From assembly GCF_019399895.1 (NCBI RefSeq), contig NC_091867.1, positions 558,001 through 622,000 of the forward strand: a DNA stretch of 64,000 nucleotides, in the 5' to 3' direction. This DNA is from Cardiocondyla obscurior (taxonomy: Eukaryota; Arthropoda; Insecta; Hymenoptera; Formicidae). Both the position numbers and the translations under genes were made by a program. This document shows, in pieces, positions 46,001-55,328 of this stretch. Within the stretch, counting starts at the first letter, position 1. Each line of letters opens with the position of its first letter. The notes below the pieces were generated by a model, which saw only the letters and a program-made list of their open reading frames with translations, was not told where the DNA came from and made no database searches.

Positions 46001-46929
46001 CTGTGCACGCGTCACGGTCTTCGCGTCACCAAGGTTTACCGCGTGCTGCGATTCACTCAATCGGCATGGTTGCGCGATTACATCGAGCTCAACACGCGAC
46101 ATCGAACTCGTGCGACCAACGATTTTGAAAAAAATTTGTTTAAACTGATGAACAACGCGGTGTTCGGTAAAACGATGGAGAACGTACGAAATCGCGTCGA
46201 CGTTCGCTTGCTCTCGCAGTGGGACGGACGGTGCGGTGTGGAGGCGATGATCGCCAAACCGAATTTTCACAGCAGAAGCGTATTTGCGGAAAATTTAGTA
46301 GCTGTGGAATTACGTAAACTCGAGGTGAAATTCGCCAAGCCGATATACGTCGGTATGTCTATACTGACATATCTAAAGTATGCTTGTACGAGTTTCATCA
46401 CGAGTATATGATACCGACTTTCGGAGACAAATGTAGCGTCATGTATACCGACACGGACAGTCTTGTGTACAGCGTCGAGTGCGACGACGTATACGAGATG
46501 ATGAAACGCGATATCGCGAGGTTCGACACGAGCGACTATCCGCCCGATAACGCGTATGGTATACCTCTCGCGAACAAAAAAATACCCGGCTTAATGAAGG
46601 ATGAGTGTAACGGTGCGATCGTCACAGAGTTCGTCGGACTCAGAGCTAAGATGTATGCGATCAGGGTAGACGGTAGAAAAGACACCAAAAAAGCAAAGGG
46701 TGTAAAGAGCGGAGTCGTGGCGCGAACTATAACGTTCGACGATTACGTGAGGTGTCTCGAGGACGAGATCGCTATGACTCGCGACCAATCGTGCATCAGG
46801 TCGAAATTGCATGAGGTGTACACCGTGTCCGAGACAAAGATCGCTTTGAGTCCGTACGACGACAAGCGATATCTCGTGCCGAACTCGACCGAGACCTTGC
46901 CGTGGGGTCATTATCGCATACCTCGATAA
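43099..46929 (+). pseudogene. Protein-primed family B DNA polymerase (Polinton pPolB), one intron, one 1-nt frame break
   Basis: Exon 1 43099-44255, intron 44256-44337 (GTACGT...TTTTTAG), exon 2 44338-46929. An N-terminal conserved region ends in a papain-like-looking segment (DDKCLAWSVVAALYP, GHFACISNLSRL), then a C2H2-like finger split by the intron. Exonuclease motifs: YADLE (near 44498), SGYDAHF (near 44935), YLKTDVLLLADVF (near 45405). A CxxC/HxxH endonuclease-VII-like insert (HVCENPF, RDHCHLTGRYRG, 44780-44885). Polymerase motif A YDVNNLYGWAM (45703-45735), motif B KLMNNAVFGKTMEN (near 46143) and motif C YTDTDS (near 46447). The reading frame slips by one base near 46364-46367, between motifs B and C; the two frames overlap to 46411. 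Apart from that, no stop is seen. It replicates the element from terminal protein-primed ends in the family model. Confidence 0.93.
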
Positions 46930-48372
46930 AAAACGCAGTACACATGTACGCGGTATACATGTATGCAGTATGTATTATACTTCCGATTGACGCAACGTTT
47001 CTCGAGTGATTGTTAACATTCGCATATTTAGCATTTTGTGGAGAGTGATGGGATGATTGAGGCGTTCATGATTGCATTTTTGATTTTGCGGAGTATGAGA
47101 TGTTCTTGGTTGCTTTGGTTTTTTATCAAATTTAGTCTGATTTTCACTTTCTAGTATTTGATGCGTTCATGATTGCCTCTTTTTCAATTTTATCTGGTTT
47201 AAAAATATTTTATAAAAGTCTCGAGCTCGTTATATGAAGCATGCGTGGAATAACATACATTATATGTATTATTCCTAGCACTGTCATTCTCCAACTATAC
47301 TCGTATCTTTACCCCTTTACCCCTTTACCCTTTACTTTACCCCTTTACCCCTTTACCCTTTACCCCTTTATTTTTACTGACGGTACAATAGTTGGTATTT
47401 CTTTTCTTTTTTTCTTTTTTGGTATTTTTGCAGCTAGCAAATGGGCTGGATTGCACAAAATAATTATTATTTTGCGGTGTATGAAGTGTTGTTGTTTGCT
47501 AATGGTTTTTTTCAAAAGTTAATTTGATTTTCACTTTGTACCGTTTGATGCGTAGATTGCATCTTTTTTAAAATTTATTCCTAGCGTTGTCATATTCTCC
47601 GACTATGCTCGTATTTTTACCCCTTTATTTTATTACTGACGGTACAAGAGTTGGTATTTCTTTTCTTTTTTCTTTTTTCTTTTTTTTGTTGTTACTGGTT
47701 TTGTTGTAACTGGTTTTGTTGTTACTGGTTTTGTTGTTACTGGTTTTGTTGTTACTGGTTTTGTTGTTTACCCTTTACCCCCTTTACCCCTTTACTCCTT
47801 TACTCCTTTACTCCTTTACTCCTTTACCCCCTTTACTCCTTTACCCCTTTACTTCTTTACCCCTTTATTTTTACTGACGGTACAATAGTTGGTATTTCTT
47901 TTCTTTTTTGGTTTTACCGGTTAATTGCGATATAATGTATGGGTTAACATTCGCATATTTTATTTTACGGTGTATGCGGTGTATGTGATGTTCTTGGTTG
48001 CTTATGTCGTTTTAAACTTAATTTGAATTTATTTTGTGGAGTGTTTGATGCGTTGATTGAGGTGTTCTTTGCGGAAATCTCGAAACGACCGACGAAACGG
48101 TCATGTTTTATATTTTTATGCGATGATGTACAGGTTTAAGTTAGTAGTCGCTAGCATGCCCTTACGTAGTACACATGTACGCAGTACACATGTACGCAGT
48201 ACGCAGTATGCAGTACACATGTACGCAGTACGCAGTATGTAGTATGTATTATAGATGTAATTATACAAATGAAGTAAAACATTGTACAATGCGTACGTTA
48301 TATATTTTTCTCATTTTTATACATTTTTTGTATCGAATCACATATACACATGTGTGAAATAAAAAAAATTTA
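46930..48372. other. Low-complexity spacer between convergent polymerase and integrase
   Basis: No gene. Repeats include CCCTTTAC runs (47307-47370, 47768-47870), TTGTTGTTACTGGTTT x5 (47690-47768), a near-duplicate block GACGGTACAATAGTTGGTATTTC (47380 and 47877; also 47638), and a 15-bp palindrome-like CAGTACACATGTACG array (48168-48240). Open frames here (47241-47522, 47651-47935) are repeat translations. Confidence 0.8.
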
Positions 48373-49326
48373 TTAAACGATGCTGTTTTTGTCGATCCAC
48401 GAATTGTGCGATCCGTCGAATCCCAACCATTTTACGTAGACCTTGTCACCCTTTTTGCGCAGAACCTTCTCCACCAGATACACGTCCGGATGCGTCGCGC
48501 GGTGCAACTCGTACTCGTAGAACGCTCCGGATATCGCCTCACCGCGATAATCCTCCAGTAGATAGGTAGCTGGATTAGTTTGCTGCACCTTAACGATCGT
48601 GAAAACCTCGGTGGTCCAATTCGGAGTGTATCCCTTTTCAAAAATCATTTTAAACTTGCTCACGCGTACTTTATCACCGACCCTGAATTTGGCCGGAGCG
48701 GCTATCTTTATAGCGCTGTACACGGTGTCGAGGAGGTTTTTGGCGATATCAGGTGTCACGTCAACGGGCCGCATGCCGATCGTTCGATGCTTGCGCCTAT
48801 TGTACTCGTCTACGAGACGCGGTAGCGCGTCGAACCACTCATAATTACCATTGAGTGTAAACATCTTCCACATGGCGTTTTTGAGCGTGCGATTGAATCG
48901 TTCGACTATCGACGCCTTCATTACCGAGTATGTCGAGTAATGATTGACGCCGCGTTTCGCGAAAAGTCGTTGCACGTCGGCGTTGTAAAACTCCTTTCCC
49001 ATGTCAGTTTGCAGATTTTTCGGGCATCGCCCGCTCTTTCGCATCAACTCCGCTAAAGCGTCAGCCGTCTCGCTGCCGCCTTTGTTCTTGAGCGGTATCG
49101 CCCACGCGTACTTGCCGAGTACGTCGATGACGGTAAGAATATAGCGGTAGCCTCGATTGAAACGCGCGTACGGTTGCATCTCGACGATATCAGCCTGCCA
49201 CAGATCGTCATATCCCTTGACCACGACGCGTCTTCGCGGAAAATTTCTTCTCGCCGGGGCGTGCAACTCGTCAACGAGTCGCCTCCTCTCGGGACCTGCG
49301 TCGCTCGACTTGCGCGATCTAGACAT
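48373..49326 (-). CDS. Polinton integrase with C-terminal chromodomain
   Basis: 317 codons, ATG 49326, no breaks. A basic N-terminus precedes the retroviral-type core: first Asp in LWQADIVEMQPYARF (about residue 44), second in LQTDMGKEFYN (about 108), Glu in SIVERFNRTLKN (about 144), giving the D,D(35)E pattern. A basic SH3-like part follows (FRVGDKVRVSKFK, TPNWTTEVFTIVKVQ), then a chromodomain (VYLVEKVLRKKGDKVYVKWL ... SWIDKNS, about 278-317) with the aromatic pattern of this fold. Role: cuts and joins the element ends to host DNA, making 6-bp duplications; the chromodomain may direct insertion to particular chromatin. It is read away from the polymerase and shares its strand with the conserved protein and ATPase. 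All three catalytic residues are visible, so this protein looks functional. Confidence 0.96.
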   Translation of the reverse strand: MSRSRKSSDAGPERRRLVDELHAPARRNFPRRRVVVKGYDDLWQADIVEMQPYARFNRGYRYILTVIDVLGKYAWAIPLKNKGGSETADALAELMRKSGRCPKNLQTDMGKEFYNADVQRLFAKRGVNHYSTYSVMKASIVERFNRTLKNAMWKMFTLNGNYEWFDALPRLVDEYNRRKHRTIGMRPVDVTPDIAKNLLDTVYSAIKIAAPAKFRVGDKVRVSKFKMIFEKGYTPNWTTEVFTIVKVQQTNPATYLLEDYRGEAISGAFYEYELHRATHPDVYLVEKVLRKKGDKVYVKWLGFDGSHNSWIDKNSIV

Positions 49327-49359
49327 GATCGATTCTGTCGCTCGATTCCTCCCGGTCGA

Positions 49360-50453
49360 TCAATTTATAATCAAACCCGCCTCGCGCAGTTCCTCGACGA
49401 TCGACAGAATTTCGTTGTCGTGAGCGTTGTGACCGGCTCGACGCGAAGCATCCAGCAATCGAAGACGATCCACGAGCTCGTTAGGATCGTCCCAGTGCAC
49501 GTAGTCGATCGTGTGATCGTTTAACGTCATGAGGCGAGGTAATCCTTTACCGGAGCTTTTTCTTCTCGATTTCCTGGCCGAATCGCCTGACAGCAGCGGT
49601 GCGATCACCTTCACGTACTTTGAGCCTCTGTTACCCATGACGCGACCGCTGTCGCTGAAATCTTTCTTATGCGCGTTCGTCGCTTCGAGTATGCTCTTGT
49701 AGTGACGTTTATCCGCCTCGGTGTAAGCGGTTTCATCGGGTACCTTCTTGAAAATCAACTCGTACAGACCTTCCGTACCGGGATATCTCTTACCAGCGAC
49801 GATTATATCATCGTTTTTATGGTCGAATTCGACATGCTTGTTCCCGAGCATTACTTTGTTCGTGTCAAAGTATATACCGAAAACGTCATCGATATTTATT
49901 CTTCTGTCACCGCTCGCCGCTTCCAGATACATCGTTGCCATCGATACGCTGGGCCGCGGCGTCGATACGCCAGATCGCGGCGTCGATACGCCGAACCGCG
50001 GCGTCGATGTGCGGGGCCGTGGCGTCGACGGAAGTTCGACGTTTTGGTCGTAACGTACGAATCGACGGTCGTATCGACGGTCGTATCACTCAATGACGGA
50101 TTAGCTACGATCGTATCGCCTAACGTTGCCGACGACAACGAATCGTCAAACGTGACGTTTAAACGCCGTTCGGGTTTTGGTGTCGACCACAATCGTCGCT
50201 CCAGTTTCGGTGTCAATCGCTCCGATTTCGACTCCACCTTCGGTACCGCGATACCGGATTCCTCGACGGTCTCGACCATCCGCTTTAGAGGTTCGACGAT
50301 GGGCTTGAGGCGCTTCTCCGACGCGATGTCGGCGTCGATCGTGTCGGTCTTTATAGCTCGATGCTTCCTGCGAATCGCCTCGCTCGTCTTCTCGATCTCC
50401 CGCGTAATCTTTTCATGCTCGCGCGCATCATGGTTGTCGTTTCTCCCCGTCAT
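49360..50453 (-). CDS. Conserved Polinton protein (PY-like), frame change in a 21-bp repeat
   Basis: Two overlapping open frames appear to make one gene. The N-terminal part (ATG 50453; open from 50510, GTG) is charged and helical (REHEKITREIEKTSEAIRRK) with a Pro-containing segment (KPIVEPLKRMVETVEES). The C-terminal part (open 49941-49360, 193 codons) has a compact domain: INIDDVFGIYFDTNKVMLGN, GTEGLYELIFKKVPDETAYT, TNAHKKDF, and near the end WDDPNELVDRLRLLDASRRA. I recall this C-terminal domain as common in insect Polintons, with unknown function, perhaps in virion assembly. Between them lies a 21-bp minisatellite (about 49948-50035) where all three minus frames are open, and the coding frame changes there. 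Alternatives are two separate proteins, programmed frameshifting, or a mutation. Confidence 0.7.
49948..50035. repeat. 21-bp minisatellite in the conserved protein gene
   Basis: About four copies of GCGGCGTCGATACGCC-type units with 21-bp period; open in several frames. Confidence 0.85.
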
Positions 50454-50534
50454 ATCGATCGTATCGCGCGATCCGTTCTCGACGAAGCGTCTTCGACGAC
50501 TGATTGTCACGCGATATCATCAATCTGTTAAAAA

Positions 50535-51245
50535 TCAACTCGACGGTACCGCAAACACGTCGAATCCTCGCCTGTATCGCCCGTTGTCGAGCGGACTGTC
50601 CTTGTCGATTACCGCGAAACCGTGATCATGTTGCCAGCATTCGCGACACAACGCACTGAACTCGTCGTACGACATGTCGGTGTTGACGTGATCGTTGTAC
50701 ACGTGTTTCAGATTGGTTCCGTCCTGTTTGAACAGGATCAGCAGATTCGCGTTGTCGCGTATCAGATGCTTCGGTATCCTCGCGTACGACTGACACAGAT
50801 AGAAGCAGTCTACGTTCGAGTGACGACCCATCGCGAAGTATTCTCTCACGGCGTCTTGCTTGTCGCACGCGATATCGTCAAAGACGAAGATCGAATGCGG
50901 AAGCGCCTCGCTCGGCGGAACGACGTCGCTGTTGTTGGAGAACGTGAAATAGCCGATCTCTTCGATCGGCGTCAGCAGACTTTCCAAGTACTGATACTTG
51001 GGCTGCTGCAGCGACTTCGAGTACACGTACACGTTCTCGAAACGCAAACCGTGCGGACTCTCCAACAGACTGATCAGAACGTTCGTTTTGCCGCAGTTCG
51101 ATGGGCCGCACACGATCGCGCGCACGGTGTTTGGCAGCATCTCACCATGTCTGCGTTTTTTCTCCCTCTCGAGACTGTCCATCAGTCGTAATCTGTCGTC
51201 GCAATTCGCGACGCGTATCGTCTGCGGTTGTCGCACGAACCGCAT
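50535..51245 (-). CDS. FtsK/HerA-family genome-packaging ATPase
   Basis: 236 codons from ATG 51245. Walker A is AIVCGPSNCGKTN (about residues 44-56), Walker B is HSIFVFDDIA (about 117-126), followed by a sensor-like FYLCQSYARIPKHLIRDN (about 147-165). A helical C-terminus (YDEFSALCRECWQ) ends in a variable tail. Length and motif order fit the Polinton/adintovirus packaging ATPases, which pump DNA into the capsid. It is read in the same direction as the conserved protein (about 80 bp between them) and divergently from the structural genes beginning at 51325, so about 80 bp hold a divergent promoter. No breaks are seen. Confidence 0.93.
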   Translation of the reverse strand: MRFVRQPQTIRVANCDDRLRLMDSLEREKKRRHGEMLPNTVRAIVCGPSNCGKTNVLISLLESPHGLRFENVYVYSKSLQQPKYQYLESLLTPIEEIGYFTFSNNSDVVPPSEALPHSIFVFDDIACDKQDAVREYFAMGRHSNVDCFYLCQSYARIPKHLIRDNANLLILFKQDGTNLKHVYNDHVNTDMSYDEFSALCRECWQHDHGFAVIDKDSPLDNGRYRRGFDVFAVPSS

Positions 51246-51324
51246 CTCGTACCCGCTGTACGGAGACGATCACTCGCGCGCCTATTTATAGTCGCGCGAC
51301 CCCGCGAATAGCTCATTAATCGAC

Positions 51325-51606
51325 ATGTATCTCGCGCTGAAACATCCCTTTGACGTGTTGAATTTGACCGCGGAACAGTTGAGCATCGTACCAAAAGCCG
51401 TTTTGCTGCACGTCTGCGGCGATTACGTTCATCACGTGTGGGACAAACTTCCCGTGCACTTGACGGAAGATCCGGAGGTTCGAACCTACCGCAGGTGCCT
51501 CGAGCATTACAATCAACCCTGGCAAGAAACGCACATCGACGGACCTGCTCCGTTAATCCGAGAGTGCGGCGAGTGTCAACGTCGTCTACCGCTTCATCGG
51601 AAGTAA
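51325..51606 (+). CDS. Small conserved Polinton protein upstream of the PLA2 frame
   Basis: ATG 51325, 93 codons. Reads LKHPFDVLNLTAEQLSIVPK, YRRCLEHYNQPWQE and THIDGPAPLIRECGECQRR; ends with a CxxC pair. I recognise similar short proteins before the phospholipase gene of insect Polintons but know no function. It overlaps in another frame the region read into the PLA2/protease frame, which itself has no ATG before the phospholipase domain. The two may therefore be expressed as one protein by splicing or frameshifting. Confidence 0.6.
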   Translation: MYLALKHPFDVLNLTAEQLSIVPKAVLLHVCGDYVHHVWDKLPVHLTEDPEVRTYRRCLEHYNQPWQETHIDGPAPLIRECGECQRRLPLHRK

Positions 51607-52667
51607 AGTGCTGCGGCAAAGGTTTGTTGAATCGCGCGATAAACGCCCTCCCCTTCGAACTGCACATCCCCGGTTATCAATTTTGCGGGCCGGGAACTCG
51701 ACTGAAGGAACGCATAGCGAGAGGCGATCGAGGCGTTAATCCGTTGGACGAAGCGTGTCGCGAGCACGACTTGGCGTACGCGCGAAGCAACGATCTCACA
51801 GATAGACACGCAGCGGACAAAGAACTCGCCAAGAGAGCGGGAAAACGCGTTATAGCGAAAGATTCAGGCTTACGCGAGAGAGCCGCCGCAGCAGCCGTGT
51901 GGGCTGCGATGAAAGCTAAAACGAAAATTGGGATGGGTATGTCGACTAGAAAGAACAGGTTGAGGACTGTGAGAAACAGAACGATTACGAAGAGGAGAAG
52001 AAGAAGTACGATTCGCAAAAAACGCATGCTTCCAACAGCAAAACGCGGTGGCATGCTGCCGATCATTCCGATTCTCGGCGCAGTCGGATCACTTGTCGGT
52101 GGAGCCGCGAGTATAGCGAGAGCCGTAAACGAGAGAAAAGCTGCTCGCGCGGCAGCCGGTGGATCCGGCGTACATCTGGCCCCGTACAACGGTGGACGGG
52201 GTCTCTCTCTCAAGCCGTACAGGTACGGCAGAGGTATGACTGTTGCGAAGAGAGGAAGAAAAAAAAACGTCGAGCAGACGTTAAAAATGCCTTTGGGTGC
52301 GACTACAAACGTGCAGTTGAATCATCTGGCCAGACGTATGCGCGTTCCTTATTTCAGAGGCGTCTTTATGCGCGACACCCTACCTATGAGTGGTGCGCGT
52401 ACAAACGAGAGCGGTATCGTGAACCTGGACAACGTGACGGGTCCGGGGACTCACTGGGTAGCGTACGCCAAAAGAGGAAATCGCGTCGCGTACTTTGACG
52501 GCTTCGGTAATCTCCGACCGCCCATAGAATTGGTGAGATATCTCGGAGTCGACGTCTCGTCGATAGAATACAATCGACGATCCTATCAAACGTACGATCA
52601 GAGTATCTGTGGACAGCTGTGTCTGCGATTTTTAAGTACGATCGACGCGATTACGTTTAAAAACTGA
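51580..52667 (+). CDS. Phospholipase A2-like / basic peptide / adenain-like protease polyprotein
   Basis: The open frame (from about 51438 to 52667) encodes three modules. First, a parvovirus-type phospholipase A2: calcium loop GYQFCGPGTRL (near 51678) and catalytic LDEACREHDLAYA with His-Asp (near 51747). Second, a basic region (RKNRLRTVRNRTITKRRRR) with a hydrophobic Gly/Ala/Ile segment (GGMLPIIPILGAVGSLVGGA) like adenovirus core or membrane-lytic peptides. Third, a cysteine protease like adenovirus adenain: His in GTHWVAY (near 52450), Asp in YFDGFG (near 52495), Gln and Cys in YDQSICGQLCLRFL (near 52600). PLA2 would open endosomal membranes; the protease would mature capsid proteins. No in-frame ATG precedes the PLA2; the first is in WAAMKAKTK (near 51908), so the true start is unresolved (splicing or frameshift from 51325). 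Confidence 0.87.
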
Positions 52668-52703
52668 CGTCGCGACATACTTCGTCTCAGTATCGCTTCG
52701 AAC

Positions 52704-53456
52704 ATGTCGATCACGCTCACGTTAACCGGTAGGAGCAGCGTTCTCCATTCGAGCTACTCACCGGCGTTGGATTTCAGCGACGGTGATTACGAGCTCGGTC
52801 TCACGGACTTTGCGACTTACAACACCATACCGAACGTCGATTCTACAAACAATAAATTCTACTACGGCACGGACGGCAAGGAAATTACGATTCCCGAGGG
52901 ATCGTATGAGATACAGGCAATAGACAAATTTTTGAAACATGCGATGCCGCGACAACGCGACACCGCCGATGGTAATCGTAATGAGAAGAGCGAGAAGAAC
53001 GATGATTTCTCGATAACGATTCGCGCAAACTTCAACACTATGAGAAGCGAGATCAAATCAGCGTACACGGTAAACTTTTCGAAACCAAACTCGTTGGGAC
53101 CGCTTCTCGGATTCTCGCCACACCGCGTACTGCAACCGCGAAAATGGCACGAGTCCGACTTACCGATCAATATAATCAACCTGAATATTATCCGCATCGA
53201 ATGTAACGTAACCGCGGGAGCGTACTGCAACGGCGAACGCATGCACACGATTCACGAGTTTTCACCGAAAGTGCCACCAGGATATAAGATCACGGAAACG
53301 CCCACGCAAGTCATTTACCTGCCGATCATCGTGCGATACGTTACGGATCTCACGATACGCGTCACCAACCAGAACGGTCGACCGCTCGACTTTCGCGGAG
53401 AGGAGATCACCGTCAGATTGCACGTGCGACAACAACAACGACGACCACAACGATAA
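52704..53456 (+). CDS. Minor capsid (penton-like single jelly-roll) protein
   Basis: ATG 52704, 250 codons, TAA. A beta-rich sequence with YELGLTDFATYNTIPN (about 28-43), ITIPEGSYEIQAID (about 62-75), FSITIRANFNTMRSEIK (about 100-116), GPLLGFSPHRVL, HTIHEFSPKVPPGYKITETP (about 186-205), and a basic Gln/Arg tail. The order and length match the Polinton minor capsid protein, which occupies capsid vertices. It follows the protease gene by 36 bp and precedes the 65-aa ORF by 6 bp, as in a tightly packed late-gene cluster. No breaks. The old copy at 15759-16499 shares most motifs. Confidence 0.93.
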   Translation: MSITLTLTGRSSVLHSSYSPALDFSDGDYELGLTDFATYNTIPNVDSTNNKFYYGTDGKEITIPEGSYEIQAIDKFLKHAMPRQRDTADGNRNEKSEKNDDFSITIRANFNTMRSEIKSAYTVNFSKPNSLGPLLGFSPHRVLQPRKWHESDLPINIINLNIIRIECNVTAGAYCNGERMHTIHEFSPKVPPGYKITETPTQVIYLPIIVRYVTDLTIRVTNQNGRPLDFRGEEITVRLHVRQQQRRPQR

Positions 53457-53462
53457 CGTGGT

Positions 53463-53660
53463 ATGTTAATACCGAACAAAACGAGTCGCGTTACAACGAT
53501 CAGTTTCGGTGCTGGGACGATCCAACAGCCTGAACCGCAACAACAACATTTCGCTGTAAATAGCGTCGAAAGGATAGGAAGAAGAAAAAAAAGATTAACC
53601 GAAACAAACGTTGAATTTCTGAGATCGCTCGGATTCGCTGTGCGAAATAACTTTATCTGA
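53463..53660 (+). CDS. Small basic protein between minor and major capsid genes
   Basis: ATG 53463, 65 codons, stopping 3 bp before the major capsid ATG. The C-terminal basic helix (RRKKRLTETNVEFLRSLGFA) resembles the small ORFs often seen in this place in Polintons; the N-terminal half is Gln/Pro rich. Function unknown; a virion component or cleaved peptide is possible. Confidence 0.7.
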   Translation: MLIPNKTSRVTTISFGAGTIQQPEPQQQHFAVNSVERIGRRKKRLTETNVEFLRSLGFAVRNNFI

Positions 53661-53663
53661 ACG

Positions 53664-54866
53664 ATGTCCGACATTTTGAATATCCGAGACGAACCGGTCT
53701 TCGACGATCGAATCGTCAAGATCGAGACTCACGCTTACAATCCGTTCGCCAATACGACGTTCGAACACAGCGATGAGATAAGAATACCGATACAACAGCA
53801 AGATCTGTACACGCTACCGCACGATAGTTTTCTCTACGTCGAGGGAAAATTAACGAAGGGCAAGGTGGTTGCGGGAGCTGACGTGACTCTCGGAGACAAC
53901 TGCATCGCCTTCATGTTCGACGAGATACGATACGAGCTCGACGGTGTGGAGATCGATCGTAACCGAAATGTCGGCATAACCAGCACGCTGAAAAATTACG
54001 CGACTGTTTCGTCCAACAGGAGCGTGATTCTGCGGAACGCGGGATGGCTCAGTCCCACGATCAATGCAAACGGTTACTTCAATTTCTGCGTACCGCTCAA
54101 CATGCTGCTGGGATTTTGCGAGGACTATAGACGCGTCGTGATCAACGCTCGTCACGAATTGATTCTCATACGAGCGCGCAACGACAACAATTGCCTGGTG
54201 GGCAGTTCCGCGGTCGAGCCTAAGGTTGACTTGCTGAAAATACAATGGCGTATGCCTCACGTACTTTTAAACGAGGTAAAGAAATTGGCGATGTTGCGCA
54301 CCTTGGAGAGCGGTCGATTCGTCAGTATGGGATTTCGCTCATGGGATCTGTATGAGTTTCCGCTACTGCAACTCACGACCAAGCACTCGTGGGCCATCAA
54401 GACCGCCACGCAACTCGAGAAACCTCGATACGTCATCTTCGCTCTGCAGACAGGTCGAAAAAACATCATGTCCGAGGACAACAGTCGTTTCGACGACTGC
54501 AAACTGACCAACGTGAAGCTCTATCTCAACTCCGAGTGCTACCCGTACGACGATATGAACCTCGACTTTAGCAAACGTAGATACGCGATTCTCTACGACG
54601 CGTACGCGCGTTTCTGCAAAGAATATTACGGCTACGAGTATCTCGAACCGAATCTCACCGTCACGTCGTTTCTGCTCAACGGTCCGTTCGTCATCATCGA
54701 CTGCTCGCGTCAAAACGAGTCGGTTAAAACCGCTACCGTGGACGTGAGATTAGAGTTTGAATGCAAGGACAATGTAGCGCCAAATACCACGGCTTACTGT
54801 CTCATCATACACGATCGTTTGGTTCAATACAATCCGTTGACCAACGTTGTACGTAAGATCACGTAG
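53664..54866 (+). CDS. Major capsid protein (double jelly-roll)
   Basis: ATG 53664, 400 codons, TAG. A beta-rich protein throughout: VKIETHAYNPFANTTFEHSD (about 18-38), RIPIQQQDLYTLPHDSFLYV (about 41-60), an EIRYELDGVEIDR turn (about 92-104), FNFCVPLNMLLGFCEDYRRV (about 137-156), WRMPHVLLNEVKKL (about 191-205), FALQTGRK (about 255), and TVTSFLLNGPFVIIDCSRQN (about 334-353). Length and pattern agree with Polinton major capsid proteins, which adopt the double jelly-roll fold of PRD1/adenovirus-type hexons and form trimers. It sits last in the capsid gene cluster and is intact. Its first 35 residues are mirrored in the old fragment at 16655-16775. Confidence 0.94.
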   Translation: MSDILNIRDEPVFDDRIVKIETHAYNPFANTTFEHSDEIRIPIQQQDLYTLPHDSFLYVEGKLTKGKVVAGADVTLGDNCIAFMFDEIRYELDGVEIDRNRNVGITSTLKNYATVSSNRSVILRNAGWLSPTINANGYFNFCVPLNMLLGFCEDYRRVVINARHELILIRARNDNNCLVGSSAVEPKVDLLKIQWRMPHVLLNEVKKLAMLRTLESGRFVSMGFRSWDLYEFPLLQLTTKHSWAIKTATQLEKPRYVIFALQTGRKNIMSEDNSRFDDCKLTNVKLYLNSECYPYDDMNLDFSKRRYAILYDAYARFCKEYYGYEYLEPNLTVTSFLLNGPFVIIDCSRQNESVKTATVDVRLEFECKDNVAPNTTAYCLIIHDRLVQYNPLTNVVRKIT

Positions 54867-54937
54867 AAATGATCTTCGACGTGTGTATGTAAAGCGGTGA
54901 ATCGACGACCGTTGCGTATTCACTTCCATTCCGTCGT

Positions 54938-55222
54938 ATGCGTAACGTCGATAGAGAGAGAGAGATTGTCATCGTCGTCATGAAACCATCAAAGTATCAA
55001 CCGTCTTGTTGGTGCGATAACGCGAGTCGCATGAAGGAAGATAAAGGTACGCAAACGGATCCTAGATCGACGGATCACTTATTGAACAGAGGAATGACGT
55101 ATCGAGTGACACCCTCGGGAAACACAGTGGTTGATGCATTCACGCAAACGGATAAAAAGTCGCGAACCGAACGACTTCAGGAACGCGTGACGGATTTTGT
55201 CTCGAAGCATTTAAAAAAGTAA
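54938..55222 (+). CDS. 94-aa protein with two TQT (dynein light chain-type) motifs
   Basis: ATG 54938, 94 codons. Residues 36-41 read KGTQTD and 67-72 AFTQTD. The first is an exact K-x-T-Q-T match to the motif by which the dynein light chain LC8 binds many cellular and viral partners; the second keeps TQT. They are 31 residues apart, in otherwise polar and probably disordered sequence (CWC near the N-terminus, a helical Glu/Arg/Lys tail). No family recognised. Located just behind the major capsid gene, it could be a virion protein that engages microtubule transport, or a product whose two sites bind an LC8 dimer. The frame and motif repetition argue for a real gene. Confidence 0.6.
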   Translation: MRNVDREREIVIVVMKPSKYQPSCWCDNASRMKEDKGTQTDPRSTDHLLNRGMTYRVTPSGNTVVDAFTQTDKKSRTERLQERVTDFVSKHLKK

Positions 55223-55328
55223 TGCGATTTGGAAAGGAGGGGGAAATTAACAAGACCAATGAATTTGCTCGCGCGTATTCAGTATTGTAACTTCCTTCGA
55301 TTGAGTCGCATCGTCAAACGTCATCATC

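Noticed and set aside
45531..46270. Minus-strand frames within the polymerase gene
   Set aside because: Shadow frames; polymerase motifs A and B are on the plus strand here.
47241..47935. Open frames rich in Tyr, Pro, Phe, Trp and Cys between polymerase and integrase
   Set aside because: Translations of CCCTTTAC and TTGTTGTTACTGG repeats.
49669..50625. 318-codon plus-strand frame
   Set aside because: Antisense to the conserved protein and ATPase genes; GC-rich coding DNA opens the opposite strand.
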